A stretch of DNA of 64,000 bases, taken from Anseranas semipalmata (Eukaryota > Chordata > Aves > Anseriformes > Anseranatidae). Shown here one piece after another: positions 26,272 through 40,419 of the stretch (position 1 is its first letter; the number at the start of each line of letters is the position of its first letter). The position numbers and the translations under genes were made by a program. The stretch lies in contig VXAA01006093.1 of NCBI GenBank assembly GCA_013399115.1, forward strand, positions 1,032,314 through 1,096,313. The letters run 5' to 3'. Under the pieces are notes generated by a model. It searched no databases. It saw only the letters and a program-made list of their open reading frames with translations, and was not told the origin of the DNA.

Positions 26272-29200
26272 ATCCTTAATAACTAACTTTAGTGTTTGGA
26301 CCTTGTAAAGTTTCCGTATTCTTTATGTAATGTTTCCATGAAGGACCTGGTTTAAATTATTTACCAGACTGTGTCAGTTTTTCAGAGAAAATTAAATCAC
26401 CACCTTGCAGACAACTAGACTGTACAGGAAGAATCCCTTAGTTTTCATTTCTGACTGGCTTTTGTCATGTTTCATGGCAAGCCTGTAGAACAATCTTCAT
26501 AAATCAACAACACAATTAAATATACCAATGGGTAAAATTCTTTCTAAGTAAATAACAGTTGAACAATGCCATCACCACTGATTTGCAAAATATCAAGGCT
26601 CTTACAATCCCATACTTATATTGTGCCATTATAAATAGCTATATGTCACAAAGAGCAAAACAGTCATTTTGTACCAACTGAGGAAACTGGCTTCCAAGTG
26701 ACAGAGGATGTGGGTGTCCCTTCTGTGCATGAAAATAGATCTAAAAAGTGGCCCATGCATAGGGGAAAGCTGAGGTGGACATACAATGAAGAATTTTATT
26801 GCAATAGTTGCAAGTTGTGGTTTAACTGTGGTGTAATTGTATGTAATTTTGTTTGAGAGCTCGGTCTCTGGTGTCCTGTGAATACGTGAGAGTCTCAGCT
26901 CTCATTTGAACAGCAGTGCCTTGTCCTGGTCTGACCAGAGTGGAGTTTGAAACTGTGGACTCTGAAAGTACTGAGACAAGACTGAGTTAATTACTGAGAT
27001 CATAGGACAAAATGTTGAAACTCATGTCAAAGTATCATAGCCTTAGACTCATTATCATAAGATAGATTAGTTATTTTATGTCTGAAAAGATTGATTGAAT
27101 CAAAGACAGAAGCGCTGACACAGAGCTGTAAAAAATGCTCTTCTGCTTATAAATAATCTTCAATTCTGTTGAAAAAAATTAACAAAATATACAATTTTTA
27201 CCTTTAATCAACACAGATTTGATGTTTTTTTCCCTGGCATAAGATGTAATAAATCTCAAAGGATACCTACTCTGTTCTGGGAGGCTTGCTGGGTCATATA
27301 AGAAACTTGCTTTTACATTTTAAATATACCCCTTTTTATTTTTATGGACTACAACACAGCTATGGTGATGCAAAAATGCCACTTCCTCAGAGAGAGGAAG
27401 AACTGAGAAAAAGTAAGTTATCAGGCAAGATGCTGTCTCTAGCAGTTATCCCTCACTGGGGAACTTTACAGTTCCTTTTTTCACCTAACAATAAGTTACA
27501 AGGTTAATTTGGTTGTTAGGTTAGAAATGCAGTTTTCTGCCTGGATATCCAAGATGCCACCATTTCCCTGATGAGACTTTAGTTGATGTCTCCTTTTCTC
27601 AGATTTTTTTTTCTTTTGAATTCAATGTCTTAGCAGCAAAAGACAGTGTGAGTAATGCACTCAAAGGAAATTACAGTGTTTTATGAATCATTAAAAGAGA
27701 ATGGCAGAGATTGAGGTTTATTATCTGAGACAGCAAATGCCTTCAACAGTAAATATTTATGACTAGATTGAGTTGCAACAAACTGAGAGAAAACAAGTTC
27801 AAATAATCTTCTGTCTATTTCTTCTAAGTGGGGATACCAGCCTTGGTTTATTCTGTGTCCTTCCTGAACATATGCATTGAGGAAAGAATCATTTAACACA
27901 AGTATGTTAGAAGTACAACAGGTCACAAGAGTAATTGGATGAAGTCAAAGTCATGGCTTTGTTTCATAACCACATTGATTTGGAGAGTCAGAGCAGAGCT
28001 AAGGAGAAAAGCTTTCACCCTCCTACAACTTTATCCAGACACTCTTGAAGGTACGATTAAGGATTATTGCATGAGTGTTTCATTTCTAAATGCTCATTTG
28101 ACTGGTCACTGTAAACTAAGACCATATAATGTATTTCGGAGAGTAATATATAAGAGTTTGTATGAAGATATTTAAAATATTCATTTAGAAATAATCTTTA
28201 TTATTTTGTCTATCAATTCTTGCTCAGGAAAAAAAACCCTCATTGTGGATGCAATGTAACTACAGTCAAACTGAATTTTATGGTCAGGTCTATTTAGTAA
28301 AGGTATTTTTAAAGAATACCATGTTTTTATGATGATACAAAGGAAAACTTTCAGAAGTCAAATATAGACAAAAATTGCAGTAGAATTTACAAGTCTATAT
28401 AATAAGATGATTTTAATACTATGAACACATTTTATTTTATTTTATTTTATTTCATTTCATTTCATTTCATTCTTGGAGCTTCACTAGAAACAAAACAAAA
28501 AAGTTGACATTTATGCGTATGGTTGCCCATTGGGTGTTTTCTGCACTGGTTATTTAGTTTTAGTTATTCTGTAGTCAGAAGGGATGATTTAAATTCCTTT
28601 CTTACAACTTGTGATAAACCCTTTAATGGTCATTTCTGTGGAAAAAAAAAAAAAAGTTAATTTGAATTAGGGAAATGACAAAGAGTGCAAGGTGAATGGT
28701 GAAAAAGCTACAGATGCAAAGAAAAGTAGATTTTTGCATGAGAAGCGATAATGCAGGAGATTCTGTAGCAGATTCAGTGCCAATAAAAATGTGCCACCAC
28801 AAAAGGGATCCCATTAACATCTTTTCTGAGTGTTAAAAACAGGCCATGCATAGGTCGTTGTTTATGTAATTTAGTTACTAGATGTCAGAAGGGAGGAGGT
28901 GGAAAAACATGAGGTTTAATCTCCTTCTTCAACTTTGCTTTATGTGGAATTTGACAATAAAAAGACAGATCTTTCTGAAATACCTGCAAAGGCTAGATCA
29001 CTGTGCCATTACATCTGACACTGCCAAATAGCTCCTTAAATAATAATTTTCTTTTAAAGTAGATTGATGACACAAGCCTGAACTAACCTTCTGATTAAGC
29101 ATCAAAACAGATGATACACCAGGCAATTTGTTTAGCTTTTTATTAATTCAAACCCACCCAGGCTGCAAATAGAGAAAAGGGTAACACTACAGGATGCTAA

Positions 29201-32200
29201 AACTTCTGGCTAACATAAAATCATGAAAGCCAAAGACAGACCTTAGGTATGAAGAATTTTAATGAACTTTCCTGCCAGACAGTAACAAAAATTTTGGATT
29301 GTTTTCTATGCCCTGTAAGTTAAATTGTTCAAACTACCCTTATTTATCTGACCTATGTTTCTTAAGTGATTTAAGAACTTTTGGAACATTTAGCTAAGAG
29401 GACCACAGGCTGTTTGGTCTTTATAACATGCAAATATAAGAATGAGGTAAAGGATCATGTACATTCACACAAATATCTTGAATTTACCAAGCTGTTGTGT
29501 AAGCAGCAGACTTAATGAAGCCCATCTTCCTTAGGGGTTTCTGTTCCATAGTCTTGCACTTCCTGACCTTCCCAATACTTCCAGCTTTCCTTCTCATTTT
29601 TGCTACGGCATCACCCTCTGCAGTATCCACCATTTCTCTGCAAGTACCCTGACTCTCAGCACCTTCCTTGACTCCTGTCTCCACAAGAAGCAATTTGTGT
29701 TGCAGCTGTTTCTCAGTGATCAGACAGGTTCTTGCTTTGTGGCACATGCTAAGAAAAAACAAATCCGCTCCTCAGCCTGTATAATCCATTATTATTGATG
29801 TTCTGCCATATTGTTTGTTGTGCTACAAAGTTAGTGAGGAAGTTCCAGAATGCACGTGAAGATGTTACAACCATGATTGGGCAAGTTGGAGGCAGTCAAA
29901 AAACAGGGATCTTATTTGTATTCTCATCATTCCCTCCATCATTAAGTCAGAGCTTCAGTCAGGACAGGGAACAGTAAGATGGGAGTGCTCTCACCTCCCA
30001 CTAGCATCTTCAAACTGAGAGAGCTCTGCTCATTGGAATCAGGTTGATAGATAATCGTATATGATTTGGAGGTGTTGTCAGTGAGAAGAATAAGCAGTTC
30101 AATGAGATTAATAAATATTTCACATTGTCATTTAGAGCTTAGTATGACAGATGTTGATGGGGCTGATGCTAGTTTTCAGTCTATATTATGATTAATTAGG
30201 TAGACAACTTACTGGAGTAGTAGTGCTAATAACACATTCATAGTAAATGGTGACTTTTCAGGATTGCCACCTGAGATTTTGGTTTAGAAAAGCTTCCAAT
30301 GACTTCAGTGGCAGTTTCAAGGAAAAGCCAAATAAAGTACCAAGAGATGTAAGTTTCCCTTCTCCTACTCATTGAGAGTGCCCAAATCTTTAGGGAGGGG
30401 ATATCCCAGAAGTTCAACATGTTCTTGTTGCTCCTAAATATATGAAAATCTTTCTCTGGGATGTCTGCAAAGTTTGAAGAGGAAAGGCAAGAGCAGGGAA
30501 GAAACAGATAAGTTCATTAGAAATCCTTGGGAAGAAAAAAATAGTTATTTATGCATGAAGCTTTGCTGGTTCCCAGTGGTCTGGATCTCTGAACACAGGC
30601 TTCTCTGGAGCCTTCCTGTATGGTGGCTACCTCGGGTAACCTTGACATTATAGTCCCATACACCCAGACTGCCAAGCAGCTCTGGTTGGCATGAGGAGTT
30701 GAGAGAGGGCTTTTCTAAGCGAGTGAGCCTTCGTGTGTTCCCAGGCTCCAGCAGGCAGAGAATTATAAAGGTTAAACTTTTTCCCTGCTTTGGCCTCTTG
30801 TCTAGATAAACAACAATTTTCTCTTTACTTATTTAGGTTATTCCCATATAGGAGAGGTCAGAACTATTCTTTTCTCTGTTACTATATTAACTATGTACAA
30901 TATTTTTTGTAAAATTATAGTTAAACTGAATAAAAAGTTTTGGAAGTGCTTATTTCAGGAACAAATCTTGGATCTCCCCTCTGATAGAATGGCACCACTT
31001 AATGCCTCTATATGGGGAGCAGGAGTCTGTTTAATCATGTACTAAGCCAGTAAATATTGTTAAATTCCCTTACATTTACTATTTTATATACTCTTGATTG
31101 AAATGTCCCATGTTCTAAAATAGAAATCATTAGTGAACTTGTTAGTTCCTCTGACCTTAATAATGTGTAACTGGAATTAATTATCACATTGAAGCATTTG
31201 CTGTAACTTGTCATTAAGTGATTATTGCAGAGCAAGAATGCAGTATCTCAGTGAATTAATCAGTGACCTATATTTTCTGGAGCTTCTGCTTAAATTTAGC
31301 TTGGTCAGAATGACGAAAGATCTGTCCAATTGCATTCTTGTTAAATGTTCTCAACTGAATAAGTCTGGTTACTGTCAGTCAGTGAATAAAGGAGTGCTTT
31401 CTTCACAACGCTGTCACACATGGATTGGTATATTGATGGGAACTTTTAATTCACTCAGCCATGCCAACACCACAGTCTCCCCAAACCTTGTGTAGGATGC
31501 AGGATCCTCCTGTCCCTAAAGCAATGAGAGCTTTTCCACTGAATACACTGGGAGTGTTTGAAACGTAAATTATTAATCTACTTTTACTTCAGAGGGCTCA
31601 GCAATGGAAAAATGTTTCTCTGAGAGCAAACCCATTTGAATACTGTGCTAGACACCAGTAATTCAGCAGTTTAGAATCAATGGCTGCAGCAATTTACTTG
31701 TACCATACTGTATGCCCAGGAGGATGGAAAAAGTGATAACCTCATGGTAAATGACAGTTTCTGACAATAAACAAGAAGGTTATGGTTATTTTGAGAGAGA
31801 TTTTTTTCCTCACCCATATTTAAATATAAAACCTGTCATGAAAATAAATTCTGTCAGAAACAACAGGAAGACATTTTTAAACTGCATAACACTGCACTAG
31901 AATTGTATTAATACTATATAGTTATATGCCCGCCAACAGGAAATATAAAACCCAGAATCCATCATCGATAATGAGGTACCTTTTGAACTTCAAACTATAA
32001 CATTTAAGATAAGATAACCATTCATTTGGATCAAAAAAGTGTGAGAATAGAAGAAAAGATACAGAAAGAATTAAAGAGATTGAAGCAGGCTATGTAAAAT
32101 GGAGACTAAGTAGCTAGGAGAGCAGATCTAAAAGATAAAGAGAATATATATTGCTTGCTCTTTGACCAATGAAACTACAGAGATGCAGAAAAAGAAAGAG

Positions 32201-32825
32201 CAAACATACAGAACAGATTTGCATACAGATGTCATTTTGTTAAATTATTTTGAATAGAGAGCCTAGATGCATGGGATCAAGAATAAAATGGAGAGGGTGA
32301 GGGTTAAAGGAGAGGTTGAAGGTCAAGATCAGAGATGCAGGAAAAGTGATTTTTCTGCATGTTTTAGTTACCAACCTTGGAGCTAGAAAGTATGTTAGGT
32401 GAGACCCATCCAACAAAGAGAGGCAAAACCTTTCTTTTTCCTTTTCCTTTTTCCAATAGGTTTACTAACTGAAGGGCTTTAAACCACTTTTGGGGGGAAA
32501 TGGCCTGAACAGGCACCCTGGAGGACAACCCAATGCAAGAAACTGCCATACATCCACTGAGAAAGAATCACGGTTAGGAGCCAATTTCAAGTGCCAGTAC
32601 AGAAACATATTCAGCATGGGAAACAAATAGGAGTTAGAAGACAGTGCACAGTCACAAGGACTGGTACTACTGCCATCAGAGGAATATAGCACTATGATGG
32701 AAGGACACAGCCTTTTTAGGAAGGACAGTCTGGTGAGATTGGAGTGGCGGGGGGATAACTCTCTATATGAATATGCTGCTCAAATGCATGCAACTTTGTT
32801 GTAAGAAAAGGTGATTTTTCTGTTC
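26272..32825. other. Intergenic, no gene seen
   Basis: AT-rich sequence with a composite pentanucleotide repeat (28429-28468). A minus-strand frame at 29484-29762 (92 codons) is GC-richer than its surroundings but has no recognisable domain, and I treat it as chance. No RNA gene or transposon was recognised. Confidence 0.6.
28429..28468. repeat. Composite pentanucleotide repeat (ATTTT)4(ATTTC)4
   Basis: Four exact ATTTT units are followed at once by four exact ATTTC units, and the tract then breaks down into ATTCTT. It is a pure two-phase microsatellite. Confidence 0.97.
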
Positions 32826-33960
32826 AGAGCTTCCAGATCAGGATCAAACGAGAGGCCAGCAAAGGCGATACAGTAGATGCCTCCTTTACACTGCCAAACC
32901 AAGAAGATTTCATGGATGTTCATAATCGCATGCATAATTGCAGTTCTTCTAGGAGCCTGCCCCAGGATTCTGCGGAAAGAGCAACAGGGTGGGATGCAGT
33001 CCAGAATTCTGGAGTGCCATGAGGAGGATTTTTGATGCAGATGTCAGCCAATGCAACCAGATGAGGTGCTCTGCTGGACACCATACAGTCAGTGACATCT
33101 TAGCTGATGGCAGACCTGCTGCACTGACCATGAGATAGCAGAATTTAAGATCCAGAGGGAAAGGAGGGAGGCAAGTAGTCCCAAAGCAGCCCTGGACTTC
33201 AGGGAAGAAGACTTTGATTTGGTCAGGGAACAGAGGCAGAGGAGGCTGCCCTGAAGAGCAGAGGGAACCAGGAGATCTGGTTGCTCTTTAAAGACAACCT
33301 GCTCAGAGCAGGAGAACAGACTGTCCTGATGTGCAGGAGGCTGAGGATGCCTGGCAGGAGAGACAAGGGAATCGTTACTAGACTCAAATACAGAAGGAAG
33401 AGTACAGAGGGTAAATGTAGGGACAGGCTACCCAGGAGAACAGTACCCTGTGCATGCAGAGCCAGAACCAGGGGTGCCAAAGTTCTGCTGGGGGTGAAAT
33501 TGGTGAGGAACATGAAGGACAGCAAGGGAAACTCCTACAGGGACACAGCAGCAAGAGGAAGGCTAAGGAAAATAGGGTTGCTGAACTGAGCAGGGGACCT
33601 AATGATAAAGGCTACAGGAAAAAGCTGAATTGTTCAGTACCTTCTTTGTCGCAGTCTTTATTGATAAGGCTTTCCCTCAGACCTTCCAGCTCCAACAAGC
33701 CTGAGGCAGAGTTCAGAGGATGAATTACTACCCGCAGTAAGTGAAAATTGAATTATAGACCCCTTAAGCAAACTGAACATAACACAAATCTACAGGTCTG
33801 TGTAGGATCCATCCAAGGGTGTTGAGAGAGCCGTCTGCCACCATCACAGAAGGACTTTCTATCATCTTTGACAGGTTGTGACTGGGTAAAGAGAGACGCT
33901 GCTCTCATGTTCTAGAAGGGCAAGAAGGAGAATCCAGGAAACCACAAGCTTGCTGTGCTA
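32826..33960 (+). mobile_element. CR1 LINE ORF2 relic (endonuclease to start of RT)
   Basis: In the plus orientation, frame-broken stretches line up in order with avian CR1 ORF2. From 32836 the frame reads IRIKREASKGDTVDASF and continues LPNQEDFMDV, matching the endonuclease region where the family has a YRPPNQE-type motif. At 33123 it reads TDHEIAEFKIQRE, the counterpart of the endonuclease SDH motif with S changed to T, followed by the linker. At 33916-33948 it reads KGKKENPGNHK, matching the KKGKKEDPGNYRP motif that opens the reverse transcriptase. Stops and frameshifts separate these islands, so it is a dead copy. ORF1, the rest of the RT and the 3' end are absent. Boundaries are approximate. 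Confidence 0.85.
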
Positions 33961-34023
33961 TTACTTGTTCTTTGTTGCCAAGCAAAAAGTCAATTCAAAA
34001 TTTAATCAGAATAATTTTGTTAT

Positions 34024-34047
34024 TTTTTTGTTTGTTTGTTTGTTTTT
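34024..34047. repeat. TTTG tetranucleotide repeat
   Basis: About four to five TTTG units are flanked by T runs. It lies soon after the CR1 ORF2 relic but is not the CR1 3' octamer repeat. Confidence 0.85.
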
Positions 34048-37000
34048 AGGAGTTGAAATTAACTCAGTATTTTCTTTAACAGACTACAGATGAAAAACCT
34101 CTGTCACCAATTTAATTCTGCCTTCAAAGTCTCAGTAGAAACATTTCAGTATTTTGCACATTAACACAAAACACACAGATGTCTCCTATATTCATATATA
34201 CTAGCCCAAAATTTGTGCATCTTGTGTACTAGAATACATACTAATTGCACAAAACAGAGAGTCATCCTTTGACTACAGATACTGAAAAAATCCTATAAAA
34301 TGAAACAGGGCTGAGAAAGAAGAAGCTTGTCTCATCAGAGAATACAGTTTACATAATATAGATTTTGACTTTTTCCCAGCAAGTCTGTTTCCTATTTCAC
34401 TCCATACTTACCTGCTTTGTTGAAACAGCTGTATCTTTCCAGCACAGTATGAATGAAGATCACAAATAATATTTGTATGGCAGTTTTTAACTACTTTACA
34501 AACAGAAATAATCACTCTCTTAATTGCCTTCTTCTTTCTATATGTACAGTACATTCTTTAGTCTTGAAAAAAGTGATGGCACTCTGAGAGCCCATCAGAG
34601 TGGAAATATATACCTTCTATTATTAATTATGTGAAGTTTCTTACTTGCACTGATTAATCTTACAGTTAAAAATGTAAGAAGCCTCTTTTTTGTTATTATA
34701 AAGAAAACTTATTAAAAAGAATATCACTGCAAAAGTGATGGTACCATCTACCTCTTGCTGGAGTACCTGGAACAGAAGAACAGCTGAGCTGGATCAGACC
34801 ATATATTTTCCTTACATAGGTATGGAATTCCAGTCAACAGGGATGGTGCATAACTGACATACAACCTTTAGAGCTATGCCAATTTTCTTACTTCATATAG
34901 TATCTATACATCACTGATATACATCACTATTGCTATTACAGTGCATACAGTATATCATATAGATGGCAGACTCCTACTAAACAAAATAACATCTATTCTA
35001 AGGATGAAAAAAACACTATAAATCCATTTGCACATTTTCTGTGCACAGTAAATTATGCATAAGAATAATTATTTCATGGCCTTTGATATAGAAACAGAGA
35101 TAATTGCTTTCTCAGAGTAATTTAAAGCTTCTCTCTAGCACTAAAGTAAAACAGGGGTTTCACTTGGTAGAGGGGGACAGTAGTTCACTCTTTGCAACCT
35201 CTGATGCTGAGGGAAATTTTAGATTGTTTGAAATTGACTGGACACATTGAAAGTAGAGAAGAAAACGTCCATCAAGGATTACTAAACACATAGAAACGAC
35301 GTCTGGTTCAGAAAGCCCCTGAATTGCAGGTGGCTAGAGGCTCTCAGAGGGAAGTATATGCTTGCCCTGTCTTGCATTATTTTCTGGACATCTGCTTTCT
35401 CTAGGCAGTGTGAGACAGTGCTAAATGACATGGATCTTTGATTTGACCTAATGCAGCTGCTGTCATGTTCTTATATTTAATGATAACCTGAAAGTGAACC
35501 AGTCTCGCAAATACATATAGCTGTACAAAATATGACAGCAAATCCTACAGGCAGATATAACCTAATGCATAAGTGTGTTGTGAGACTAGGTGGTAGTTAG
35601 ATTTGCTTTAAGTCTGCAAATATATTGTATACTTACAGATATAAGATCATTTTTGGATCTTTCCATCTCAGGCTTCATTCCACAGACTTCCACTGTCCTC
35701 TAACTTCTCCCAGGAACATGATGCTTTCACAGTTGTAGAAAAAGAATTTACTGTTGGGCTAGTGCCACATGGGGCTTGGAAAGTCCCAATTCTTAAACAT
35801 CTGCTCCTTTAAAGTAAAATTGGGTACATTTGTAGCTTAATGAGTGTGATATATTTGTAATATCAGCTGAAACTAGAGAAGGTATCCTGCAGACAGGTGC
35901 TGGAACCCATATTCTTTTAGATTTCAAATCCTCATCAGAATAGATGGAAAATATCCTAATAAGATGGAAAGATACACTTGAGAGAATATGAAGTAATTAA
36001 AACTTGTGACCTTAATCCTGATTTATAACTAGGTATATCAAAGAGTTATATAAATATTAATTAAATCTCACAAAACCTAATGAACATAATTATATCTGTT
36101 CTACAGACGAATGGAAGCTGTGCACTGTAAGTAGGACATATGTTAAAACTCCCAGCTGTTGCTTCTGTATTTTTGATGAGACTATAAAAGCTTATAAAAA
36201 AACTAACTCTGTTTTAGTTTAGTATGTACGTGTATTTACTTTTCCTAACTGAAGGGTTATGTGACAGTTCAGGGCTCATTTTGTTGAAACCTGTGGCTGT
36301 AGCAGGAGGATGTATTCATAACTAGTTTTCAGAGGAAAATAACATACTGCAGTTTAATTAAGTTGGTTCTCCAGCTTATGGATAGAGAAAAGGATTGGAT
36401 TCTAGAAGGGATTTGTAATATCTCTGTTAATGATGCGTGTGATATGTCACTTGTGTACACATTTATTTATTGTGTAAACATTCATTCACTTGATTCAGTA
36501 CTTCTTTAGGCAAACATATGGTTCATCATGCATACTTATGGTCCTGTTAGACTTAACAAATTCACACAGATTTGATTCTCTCTAAACAAATAACTTCTGT
36601 GATGTTTCTAAGGAATGGCACATCTGCATTCGAGATTTGAAAATCACAGAACAGGATGCAATTTTTCACCAGGAGTACAGCCGAGGGATTTGGTCCAAAA
36701 CCTGATGAAAGTGTCAGATATAGAAATATATCTTTATAAACTCCCTTTCATGACTTTTTTTTTCCAAATTAAGTTGACATTTCTGTTACCTGATGGAGAA
36801 AGGTGCAGTCTTTCTCAAATAATTTCAGCAATTGCTGTGCAAACATACTATTCTTTGTAGCTGCTTGCCAGCAGCACACAAATGCCGGCTACAAAATGCC
36901 TTTAATTTAGCTGACAAGCATCTACTCCAGAGCACCGTAACATATTTAAACAAAGTGATTTTAAAACACAAAGAACAAAACATACTTCTGTTAAGTGTCC

Positions 37001-40000
37001 CATACACATATTTTTAATTATTTTTATGTGTAGGAAGAGATTTCTCAGTTGCACTGGAAAATGTTATTCCAAATAAACACCAAAAATATGCAGCCCCAGA
37101 AATACCTCACTTGATATTTTAGACATGTATGAGGAAATTCAGAAGTAAAGGTCTTTTTTTTTTTAATGCTGTGTTGTACAACACATTAGTGTTCTGTTTG
37201 TCTTAAGCAGCCCCATTTGTGAGTGATCCACACAGAGACACAAATATCCATGGATGTCAGGGCACTAAATGCTACTGAACAACAAACTAAGAATGTATCT
37301 CCCCCTTTAAAAGTCTTTTAAAAATAATGACAACTGTCTGCTAAATTAATGTTATGCAATGGGGTAAAAAAGGAGGAAATTATAAAATCATTTAATAAAT
37401 TGTCCTTTTGTAGGACTCTGAAGAGTTATATTATTTCTAATGAAATGTATAATCCTGGGGATTGCCTTTTGTCCCAAGAATGTAGCAATTGAAGTGATAG
37501 TCAAAAAAACTCAACATAAGAAGCTGCAGTGAAAATGGAGCAGATTATGAGAGTATTCACATTCTGAATTCTATTCAAACTAGGCATATCAACTACATTT
37601 TTAAATAAACGTTCCCCGAGCAATTATGGTACCTAACTTGAGTGATAGAGGCCATTTGATCTGGTCTAAGCAACCAGAGAGAAATTTTCCCTGCAGCTGA
37701 ACATTTATATTACAGGTCTATTCCACTTAGTGTCCAGGAACCAGAATATCTATTTGTTTGAGACATTGCTGGAAAATTTGTCTTTCTTTTCTCTTGTGAA
37801 GGAAAAATAAACAAGTGCTTCCATAGGTGCATGTAACCTGTGAGATCCCAGAGTACCCCTATCTCCAAGTGTTGGCTTGTCTCCTGGTTGTGTTACAATA
37901 CCCCCAAGAGCATTCTTTGCTCTCTGCATGCCCTGGCTTCCCAGGTCAGGCAAGGAAAGGAGTCAAGGTGCAGCTCTATGTCCTCATTAATGGGCAGTCC
38001 AGGAACAAAGGCAGCAGGACTCATGGAGCACACCTGCTCTGTAATTTAGATGCAGCCTATGGACCTGATAACAGTCACATAAGTAGCCTGGTGTGTTTCA
38101 GATGAGTTTGGTCCTCATCTCTAGGGCTTCATGATCTATAGCCAGAAAGTCTAGAAGTTTGACTTAAAAGTCTAGGAAGAAAAGAATAATCTAATCAAAA
38201 GCTTTACTCCCCTGTTTCCATGCAACTCACCATGTTGAGGATTAGGCCATAGTCTCCTTCGAGGAGGAAAAACTAGAAGAGAAGCTCCTCTTGGCTGCAG
38301 GATAACTGCTCCCAGGATGGAAGGATTGCTCCAAGTGCTGAAGAAAGCTAAGAACATTTCTTCTGTGTCTGCTTCTTAGTGTAAATACATATAAACATAA
38401 ACAGAGAAATAATAACAAGAGGAAGTAATACCAAAATGAAACACTCTAACAAACTTTTCTTCCCATGGGGAGGGACTGAGTGTATAAACAACAAAAGACA
38501 GATGTGGGGAGGCTGGATTCCCCCCCCCCACCCCGAGTGTGGTTCTGAAAGGAGCTTCTAAAATTATGATCCTAAGCATTATATAGGAAACCATATAGAA
38601 AATAACAGGGCATAACCAGTTTCCTGCCTGTATAACTGCATTTCACTGCCAGTTTTGTGCTGGATGGTTATACACAGATGCTGCAAGAGTTTGGCCCTGA
38701 GACTGGTTGTTTGCCAGCTGTAACAACTGAAGGATTAGATCAGCTTCTGTACAGTGCCATAAAGTGAACAATGGCTGTTGTTATACCATATCTTACAGAC
38801 TCTTCCATGTGTTCATTTTTTTTTGAGTGATGAATGTAAATATTAAAATGTTGTGATATTTTTAAACTTGGCTTTAGAATGCTGGAGTGACTGTGGGAAA
38901 ATTATTTGTCCCTGGCTGTGTAACAATCACTTTCCACCAGTCAAAACTCTGGCTACAATCTGTTTCTAATTAATCAGGAAGACAAGACAGGGTGAGCCTT
39001 GTACTGAGACAATGTCATATATAGTGAACTCACTGTAAAGCATGCCAGACAAAAATGTGTTTAGTGTCCTAAAAGGAACATTCTAATTATCAGCTTAATG
39101 TTCAAGTTTTAAATTCTTTTGAAAAGACAACATAGCATTAAAGCATAGCAAATAACTTGGATACACTGAAAACATGTGCCAAAATGGAATATTTAGAATT
39201 TTACTATAAAGTCATCTAATTCTTCTAGAATCCCTGCAGAGTACAGAAAATTCAGAAATGTTGAAATTCTAATTCCTTATTCAAACCCAGGTCTCATCTT
39301 CAATAACTCTTAGAGCTGATAGAGCTGAAATAGTTTATACAGCTTACAGAGTACAAAGTGTGATGCTCTAAAAGATAATGAAAATAGAGAAATTAGAAAA
39401 AAAAAATAGTTCATGAAAGCCAAGTGTATTTTTTTGGCCAGCACTATTACTTAGTTGCTGAACAGGGCTCTCTTGCAAACCTTGCTAACACAGATGGTTT
39501 GGCTAAAGTGTGGGGATGCATTCATCTATCAGCTGTGTGCAGGGGCAGATCATAAGAGAGAAAAATGATTTACTTTAGAAAATGGGAGTAATGGAAAGTC
39601 TATCCATGCTCACTTTTATTTGCTCTTGTTCCTTTTATTTCTCATGTGAGAAGCACTATAGTGAGTGCTGTATGTCATTGCTCTTTGGGATGCTGGAAAT
39701 AGAATAGGAATTGCTCCAGCAACAGAGTTTAGAAATGATAGTCAGTGAGCGTGTTTGTGAAAGGGGAGTTATGTCTGTTTATTATTCTGTCTCCTTTTGA
39801 AGAAGGCCAGAGCTGTCCTATAATCTCTTAAAATTAATCTCTTTTCAAGCTCTTTCCAGAAAAGTATTTCTGATTTTATTGCAAATATGAATAGAAAGCC
39901 AGGGTACCTTTTCTGTACTTGAAACAAAATACTGGTCTGTTATTTCTATATGGATAAAGTAGTGAAATAACCCATAGGCTTGTTTAACTTCTGTTCATGC

Positions 40001-40382
40001 TGTAGCACAGCAGTGTCAGATAAAACGACATTCTAAGTGCATGAGCGTAGCTGAAGGGTCAATGTTATGTTGAAGATTAGAATCGCAGATGAAGGGAAGA
40101 CCTACAGGTTGCTTTGTATACCATTGACAACTCGAGATTTCAGTTGGCCTTTAAATACGAAGCAGTTCTCATGAGTGGGTGGGCTTTGTGGGTAAAAACT
40201 CTTCCAGGACTGAGATCGGACTTGATAATCTGGCTCCAGATGTAAAAATGTTAGCCATTGGAAATTTAATCCAGCAAGAGCCTTATTTTTCTCTCTAGCC
40301 TTCCATCTATGCAGCACATCTGGGACTGGGCCAGGCCTCTACCTTTTTCTTCCCTCCCCTCAAGATCCGCTTCCTTGTCAGG

Positions 40383-40419
40383 AAAAAAAAAAAAAANAAA
40401 AAAAAAAAAAAAAAAAAAA
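40383..40419. repeat. Poly-A tract with one N
   Basis: A 37-base A run has a single ambiguous base at 40397. The 300 bases to its left show no recognised gene or SINE body, so a processed-pseudogene tail is not supported. The N is probably a homopolymer base-calling problem. Confidence 0.95.

Noticed and set aside
29484..29762. 92-codon minus frame, slightly GC-richer than its surroundings
   Set aside because: Low-complexity Lys/Glu/Thr composition, no family recognised and no poly-A tail of a processed copy.
33223..33723. Open frames of 89-102 codons on both strands
   Set aside because: They lie inside the CR1 ORF2 relic and are shadows or fragments of that dead element.
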